From NCBI GenBank assembly GCA_910592005.1, contig CAJVPP010000015.1, forward strand, positions 1 to 64,000: a stretch of DNA of 64,000 bases. The letters run 5' to 3'. Both the position numbers and the translations under genes were made by a program. The DNA comes from Funneliformis mosseae. Taxonomy: Eukaryota > Glomeromycota > Glomeromycetes > Glomerales > Glomeraceae. Shown here one piece after another: positions 57,977 to 64,000 of this stretch (positions are counted from its first letter, which is position 1; each line of letters begins with the position of its first letter). The notes beneath the pieces were generated by a model. It made no database searches and had not been told where the DNA came from. It saw only the letters and a program-made list of their open reading frames with translations.

Positions 57977-59764
57977 ATGAAGAAAAGTTTATTATATTAC
58001 ATTTTTATAAATTTTTCAACAGTAGTTCTTGCTGATTGGATCACCGTAGAACATGATTTTAATATGTGCGACCAGGTCGTACCTTCTAACCTTGCGGCGT
58101 TCCATATAGACGATGATGGCATTAACTATTCGACATCTCTTTTGGTTAGGGAAATTCAAACTATAAGTCATGAGCCACCATCAACAACTGTAAACATCAC
58201 TATGTGGGGATGCACCTATGATTGCAGCTTCAGCTTTATGGTGAAAATAAACAGGGATGATCTTACGGTTTCGTCGTATACCGAAAAGAACCTTAACAAC
58301 TACAAATGTATTATAAGTAATTATACGATTAAACTTATTCCGAGCCCTAAAATTACTCATAAGGATAAAGTACCGAACCCAGCTCATGCATTTCCAACTG
58401 GTCTAACTGCCCAATATTGCAGTGAAGGTAAACACCCAGATTCACCCGAATGGGATATTAATAAAACAGAACTTGTAGCTGAATGCATCGATTATTTGAC
58501 TGGTAATGAAGTTGGAACGTACGCTGCATCTCTTCTGTTCGGTTCAGGCAGCTCGTTCAAACCGGATGGTTATGGTGTTGCTACATATCACATGATTAAT
58601 TCGGCAAACCAGCTATTCAATTATTGGGAGAGACACCATCGAGGGTTCCATGATGCCCTTAGTGATCTAAGTGTTAAAATGACTCCCGATAATCTAAAAG
58701 AATTGATCCCACCACCGCCGCCACCGCCTGAACATAACTATCTCAAAATGATTTTAATTATTGCAGCCGTTTCCATTGCTATAGCTGGTGTTGGTATTGC
58801 TGGATCATATCTTTTAAGTGATTTTATTGCAAGTGGCCTTTCAATTGGCGAAGATATCATAGAAACCAATTCAATGCTTGCCCAACTTGCTGCTATAACA
58901 GAAGAATCATCAATATCATCTGAAGGATCGATAGAATCGATTGAAGAAGAAACTTGGATAAGTGAAACGGTAGAAAATCCAACCTATTTAAACAGATTCA
59001 GAAAGCTAATAGTTGATGAACTTGATTGCAATGGAGAAATAGAATTGTGCGAATCTTCTGCAATGAGAGAGATTTCGGCATACTATCAAAGACAAGGAAA
59101 CCCAAATATTGAACAAACCCGTTCATCTTTGTACGAGGCTTCAGATTCCCCAATAAAAAAGAGGGATACGGGGGATACGAGAGGGATGGATAATGTAGGA
59201 TTTTTTACGGTTAGCATGGTGAATAGATACTTTCTTCCAAGTTTAATGGACAATGTTCATCAATCATTTACCGGCAGCGGGCAAACCTATACAGATATTT
59301 CAACATATCTATCAGCCGCAAGTGAACATCTCCAATTTCATTTTGAAGATACATTACACAATAATTTTTTTGCTGCAAACAAATCAATATTAGCTAGTTT
59401 TACTATTAATCAAAGGTTGGATAATTATAATTTACTTGACAATGATGATGACATATATAATACTATTAAAACCAACACATATAACCATATGGCAGCATCA
59501 ATAATAAGCAATACCTTACGAATAAATGGTGTTGAAATATGCGACACAAAACCTTCATTTTGCGGACAATCTTGTGATACTGGTCATATTTATTGTCCAA
59601 CAATCGGAGATGATAACTGTATAATAGGTGCCTCAGATGGACAAATAAAAGAACTTAAGTTTCTTCGAGATACCTTTGATATATGTTCAACTAATACTAC
59701 GAAGACTGGTTGGAATATAACCCATAATCCCAATTGTGATATTAAACAATTTCAATGTCAATAA
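57977..59764 (+). CDS. Intronless secreted precursor with hydrophobic segment and dibasic site
   Basis: 595 codons from the ATG at 57977. The frame is open further upstream but only with a GTG, so this ATG is the natural start, right before a signal peptide (M-K-K-S-L-L-Y-Y-I-F to V-V-L-A, cleavage after residue 19). Then about 225 residues with several Cys and many N-glycosylation sequons (N-Y-S, N-I-T, N-Y-T, N-K-T), a run of seven prolines (about 245-251), and a 24-residue hydrophobic, Gly/Ala-rich segment (about 257-280, with G-V-G-I-A-G). An acidic Ser/Glu linker, a K-K-R site (394-396) fit for Kex2-like cleavage, and a final 200-residue part follow, whose last 75 residues hold at least eight Cys. 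Lack of introns is striking beside the 9-18-exon genes around it. I do not recognise a family. The layout suggests a processed, membrane-interacting secreted protein; effector, surface or antagonistic roles are all open. Confidence 0.75.
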   Translation: MKKSLLYYIFINFSTVVLADWITVEHDFNMCDQVVPSNLAAFHIDDDGINYSTSLLVREIQTISHEPPSTTVNITMWGCTYDCSFSFMVKINRDDLTVSSYTEKNLNNYKCIISNYTIKLIPSPKITHKDKVPNPAHAFPTGLTAQYCSEGKHPDSPEWDINKTELVAECIDYLTGNEVGTYAASLLFGSGSSFKPDGYGVATYHMINSANQLFNYWERHHRGFHDALSDLSVKMTPDNLKELIPPPPPPPEHNYLKMILIIAAVSIAIAGVGIAGSYLLSDFIASGLSIGEDIIETNSMLAQLAAITEESSISSEGSIESIEEETWISETVENPTYLNRFRKLIVDELDCNGEIELCESSAMREISAYYQRQGNPNIEQTRSSLYEASDSPIKKRDTGDTRGMDNVGFFTVSMVNRYFLPSLMDNVHQSFTGSGQTYTDISTYLSAASEHLQFHFEDTLHNNFFAANKSILASFTINQRLDNYNLLDNDDDIYNTIKTNTYNHMAASIISNTLRINGVEICDTKPSFCGQSCDTGHIYCPTIGDDNCIIGASDGQIKELKFLRDTFDICSTNTTKTGWNITHNPNCDIKQFQCQ

Positions 59765-61055
59765 TAGGTCAAACGTGAATGCAATTTTAGTATCGATAAT
59801 ATTCATCGACTATTTTTTTTTTTAAAAAAAAAAAATTAAAAATTAAACCTAAATAGTTATTTTTGTTGAAAACATTTTCCAAGTTATAATAGAAAATATT
59901 AATATTGTTCAATCCAGTTATCATCATTATTAAAGTTATACACTCACAAACTTGCGATTAAGTTAATTTAATATAATTTAGTTGAAATTTTTTTTTTAAA
60001 AACTTTTTTTTCTTAAAAATTTATAACATAGATCTGATAGAAATAAGAAATAATAGCATGAAACTTAATTTTTTTGATTTTATAAATTCACATTTGCGCT
60101 AGAGCCAGAGCCGTAATGTTTAGTCTAAGGTCAGACAGGATAAGCGTATACGGTACGAAACATTTGATTATTGGTAAATTTAAACTTTGTAAATCCATTC
60201 TGCATGAAATTTTATTGCGTTATTCGTAGAGCTATTATTTAAAACTAATTTTTATTAATCTTTTTATGATTTTTAAATATGATTTATGATAATATAAAAA
60301 AGAAATTTTTTACTAAACAAACTTTTTTAATTATATGATCACGCACGTATGAATTAAATTGATTCAAATAATTTTAAAATCGTAAAGTTTTTAATCGATT
60401 TTATTGTGGCGCAGCTACTTTCTTGGAATCGTTAAAAAAAATAAAAGAAAAAAACGTATATATACTAATATTTACAAGTGCTTTAAAGTCCAAAGAACAA
60501 TGAAGAATAATTTTATTTTGTGTAGTGTGCAAATATAAATTATCGTAATATTATAAAATTTATATATGTCTCCAGTCACGCGATACGCAAATTTAAACAT
60601 TTCTACAAAAAATATTCTTTGGAATGCTTCTATTGCATCGAGGAGAGTGAGTGGATGAGAAAATTCTTTTGCAAGCAAAATTTATAAATTTACCTATACA
60701 TGCGGTGCTAATATTTAAATAATATAAATTCACAATAAACAGCCGCCATTCAAAATTAGAGTATAAATAATAAATTTCTTAGATTATATAAATTTAAATG
60801 ATTCTTATAAACTATTGCTCTATTAAAGTATTCGTTTTTAAAAAGACGCCCAATTTTTTTTTTTTAGCCAAGAAATAATTTGAATACAATTTGCACAATA
60901 CTAAAGTTTTGTCAATGTCTAACTGAATTACAGGAAAAGAGCTAGAGATGTGATGTTTGATCAAAAAAATATTTTTTGATTGGTTATCGGTTTGTAACTA
61001 TTTTAATTTTGAGCCAGATTTTTAAAATTTGTAAACTAATATGATGCTTAATTTA
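59765..61055. other. Intergenic region
   Basis: Poly-T/poly-A tracts soon after the stop codon (59813-59836). A less AT-rich patch at 60095-60165. The short minus-strand frame 60472-60678 has no support. Confidence 0.35.
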
Positions 61056-62337
61056 CAGAGGGTTTCCGAACGCTATTTTTGGAACGACGATTGATATATA
61101 TAAGAGGTAATGTTTAAATACATTTATGTTTGTTTATTTGTTTATTTTGCTTTAAATAACATTTTAACTTTAAATTTCCCTTTTCATTTTTTTTTTTGCA
61201 ACTTACGGCTACTACTGCAACAATGGGAAAAAATAACGAATTAACTGCGGAGCAACGTGGTACGATAATTTATTGTCGTAAAAATGGTGATTAATATAGT
61301 AAAATTGCAGAAACTGTTAGATGTGGCAAAACAACAGTATATGACATATTGAAAAGGCATACTGAAACTAGTTCTACCAACTCCAAGCTTTGCCTCGAAC
61401 GAACACATCTGATAGACATCACATGACGTAATCGTCTTAAACGTTTGGTAACAAATGAAAAAAGCACAAAATCGACATTATCTGCAACTGGAATAAGGAA
61501 CTTTGGAAGAAAGAAATAAACCAAGAAGTTTCAGAAATAACCATTCGTCGTACTCTTCACTCACTTGAGCTGAGAAGTTGTGTAGTCTCTCATTTCACCA
61601 GCAAATAAAAAAGCACGACTTGCATGGTGCTTAGAACATGAGAGATAGACAAAAAACTATTGGGCAAAATTTTATGGAGTGATTAATTGACTTTTATCAA
61701 TTCAAGCAAAGTCAAATTAGCAGGATATGGAGAGAACTAGAAGATGAATGTTCACTCTTGTGTTTCAGCCATGGTCAAGCACAGCCCAAGCCGTATATAT
61801 TGGGATTGTTTTATGACAAGGGATGGGACCAATTGTACCAATTCATGGATTAGCAACTGGAAATACACATGTTGAAATACTATGTAAGCATGTTTTACCT
61901 ATAATTAAATGTATGTTTCTAAGAAACAATGGTTTGTTTTGAGAAGATAATACCAGACTCCATAAATCTAAGGTTGCATCATCATTTTATACAGAAAAAA
62001 CTTATGCATTCCACCCAAAGCATAGACCTAACCCAATTGAAAATTTATGGGTAGAGGTGGTAAAATATATTAGAAATAAAAAGAAAAAATCCAATTAGCC
62101 TTGCTGATCTTAAAAGGGATATTAAAATGCATAAAATCAATTTCAAAATGTGTAATTGAAAATTTAGACAATAGTATGTTAGCATGAATTTAGGTAGTGA
62201 TTACAGCAGAAGGTGGCCCAATTTAATACTAGTTTAATAATATGAAATATAGCTTTTAATACCTATTTATTGAAATTTAAAAATTAAACATTTTATAATG
62301 CGTAAAAAAACCATTTAGAAACTTTGATAACCCTCTG
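61056..62337 (+). mobile_element. Tc1/mariner transposon relic (1282 bp) with intact ends
   Basis: Ends CAGAGGGTTTCCGAACGC (left) and, reverse-complemented, CAGAGGGTTATCAAAG (right), each flanked by TA (61054-61055; 62338-62339). The transposase frame starts at 61222 (M-G-K-N-N-E-L-T-A-E-Q-R-G) with an HTH (S-K-I-A-E-T-V, K-T-T-V-Y-D-I-L-K). Later fragments show V-S-E-I-T-I-R-R-T-L-H-S-L-type sequence, L-W-S-D (first catalytic Asp, then a stop), I-S-R-I-W-R-E, T-G-N-T-H-V-E-I-L, and H-R-P-N-P-I-E-N-L-W-V-E with the catalytic Glu. Several stops and indels. It is less AT-shifted than the 33.9 kb element. Confidence 0.85.
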
Positions 62338-64000
62338 TAAAATCATTTTCAGATTCAATACTGAATTACTCTTTTTAAATTATTCTCATTTCTAATGATA
62401 GCATTAGATTATGTAATTTTTATTAATGTATCTGAAGCTTTCTTTCTATTTTGTTTATTCTCAATCAAATTAATTAATATAAATGAATTATTTTATTTAA
62501 GACTTGTAATTATGTTTTAACATATGCTTTATAAAATGTGAAATTACAATCTAACAATGTAAAATACAAATGAAAAATATAACTAATTAAATTTGAAAAT
62601 GTTTATCTATATAAATAAAATATAGATAAAATATAAAAAATAGATTCATTTATTACCTTTTACTTCTAAAGTGATTATTATAAAAGTTGAAAAATTTAAA
62701 AGCAAATAAAAATTAATTCTAACATTCGATTTTACTTTTTGAATCTTATAATCCTAAAGATTTTAAATTTAATGATAAATAAAATTGTACATAAAATAAA
62801 TTAGGATATTATATAGATAAATCAGATGATATTATTAATAGTAATTTCATAGAAGGTAATTTTTCAGTTACTATAAGTAATTTATTGATTGATATTATAA
62901 AAATATGCTAAAACTTAATTTGAATTTTTCAAAATAATGATTTTTTTTTACTTTCTATATAATAAAAATATATCTCTAACTAAAGATGATTCCTATAATT
63001 ATTTTCAAATTTTAATTAAGTTGTAACTTAATTGTGATATAAGGAAATTTAGTTACGCCACAAGTTACAACTCAATTATATCATTTTTAATTGCGATGAC
63101 TATATTTACCTCTAACTATCAAAATTAAATTAAGAAAAAACTTAAACTTAGATTAAAATTTAGTTAATTTTTTTTAATTCTTATAATAAAAATATACCTT
63201 TTACTATTAAAATCAAATGAAAAATTGCCAAAACTTAAGTTAAATTTTAGATAACTTTCAATAAATAAACTGATTTTTTTATTACTTGTTATAATTAATT
63301 TTAGATAATTGATAGAAAAGTAAATTTTTTATTTTTTATTATTTTATTATTTTATTTTATTTTTGATATAGCAATATTACAAAATGTTATATTAAGGACA
63401 ATTTTAAGAAATTTATAAGAAATTAAAATAAATTTTATTATTTTATTATTATTTTATTATATTAAATAATATATTATTTGTATTTATCATAAAAAATCTA
63501 TTACAATATTTTAAATAATACTAATAACTAATAAATAGATTGAAAAATTATTTACTAATATCAAATGTATCTATTTTATTATGATTATATTATATATAGA
63601 AAATTATCAATAGATTTTGGTAATATTTTTATTATAATTTTTGCGAATTTATATTAGATTTTTATTATTAATAAAATTTTAATATTTAATAAATTTAATT
63701 AAATAAAATATATGCAATGAGCTGAATCTAATATAAGAATCTAACTTAGTTCTAAGTTCTGAACTAAGTATAAGCTAATAAATAATAAGTTTAGAATGTT
63801 CTAAGGTCTGGATTTAAGGTATCAGTTTGGATTATTTTTATAATTTTAGCACAAATTATTATTTTTATTAAATTTAATAATTATAAATTATATAATAAAA
63901 TATTTTATTGTTATTAATCAATTTTATATTACTTGTAATAATAGTAGCATTTTATATTATAGTGCTTTTCATTAATCTTTTTTATTTATTTATTATAATA
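62338..64000. other. AT-rich tail of the window
   Basis: Same character as 33-40.9 kb: no genes, very few CpG, many A/T runs. Includes the hairpin MITE at 62982-63105. Confidence 0.6.
62982..63105. mobile_element. Hairpin MITE, inverted relative of 40477-40604
   Basis: AAAGATGATTCCTATAATTA and AAGTTGTAACTTAATTG match the reverse complement of the right half of 40477-40604; the right arm is AAGTTACAACTCAATT. Palindromic, no coding capacity. Confidence 0.55.

Overview
The window looks like nuclear DNA of an early-diverging fungus, most likely an arbuscular mycorrhizal (Glomeromycotina, Rhizophagus-like) species. The evidence is very low GC, coding genes cut by many 50-90 bp GT-AG introns, an Ste23/insulysin-type peptidase, a fungal ion-channel family with a propeller-like N-terminus, and a dense mix of Tc1/mariner, hAT, Ty3/gypsy and TnpB/Fanzor relics. 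The species call is inference from style and protein families, not from a marker gene.

Layout. 1-6.3 kb is a retroelement graveyard: gag/protease and Ty3 integrase relics on the minus strand, a hairpin MITE and a 45-bp minisatellite. 8.6-9.7 kb is a non-autonomous hAT element with an 8-bp target duplication. 10.5-12.0 kb is an aldo/keto reductase gene with two apparent frame lesions. 12.4-16.0 kb (minus) is a first M16 metallopeptidase copy that has lost its zinc motif. 18.5-19.6 kb (minus) is a truncated TnpB/Fanzor relic. 20.2-20.9 kb duplicates the 5' region of the ion-channel gene at 24.5-29.3 kb (9 exons, 1368 codons). 32.1-32.3 kb (minus) holds a short secreted-peptide precursor. 33-40.9 kb is an extremely AT-rich compartment holding a decayed Tc1 element and MITEs that differ from a copy outside it almost only by C-to-T and G-to-A changes. 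42-46 kb has degraded genes. 46.3-48.4 kb is an intact mitochondrial tRNA 2-thiouridylase gene (14 exons, 391 codons). 49.0-53.5 kb (minus) is the second M16 gene (18 exons, 1031 codons). 58.0-59.8 kb is an intronless 595-codon secreted protein with a hydrophobic segment and a dibasic site. 61.1-62.3 kb is a second Tc1 relic, followed by another AT-rich tail.

The intact host genes are unrelated housekeeping or membrane functions and do not form a pathway. The two M16 copies are paralogues on the same strand about 33 kb apart. The exon models for the channel, the thiouridylase and M16 copy 2 each sum to an exact multiple of three, which is the main support for them. The observations most worth checking are the transition-only (RIP-like) difference between repeat copies, the in-frame loss of the HxxEH motif in one M16 paralogue together with loss of the third zinc ligand in the other, the Fanzor relic, and the two secreted proteins.
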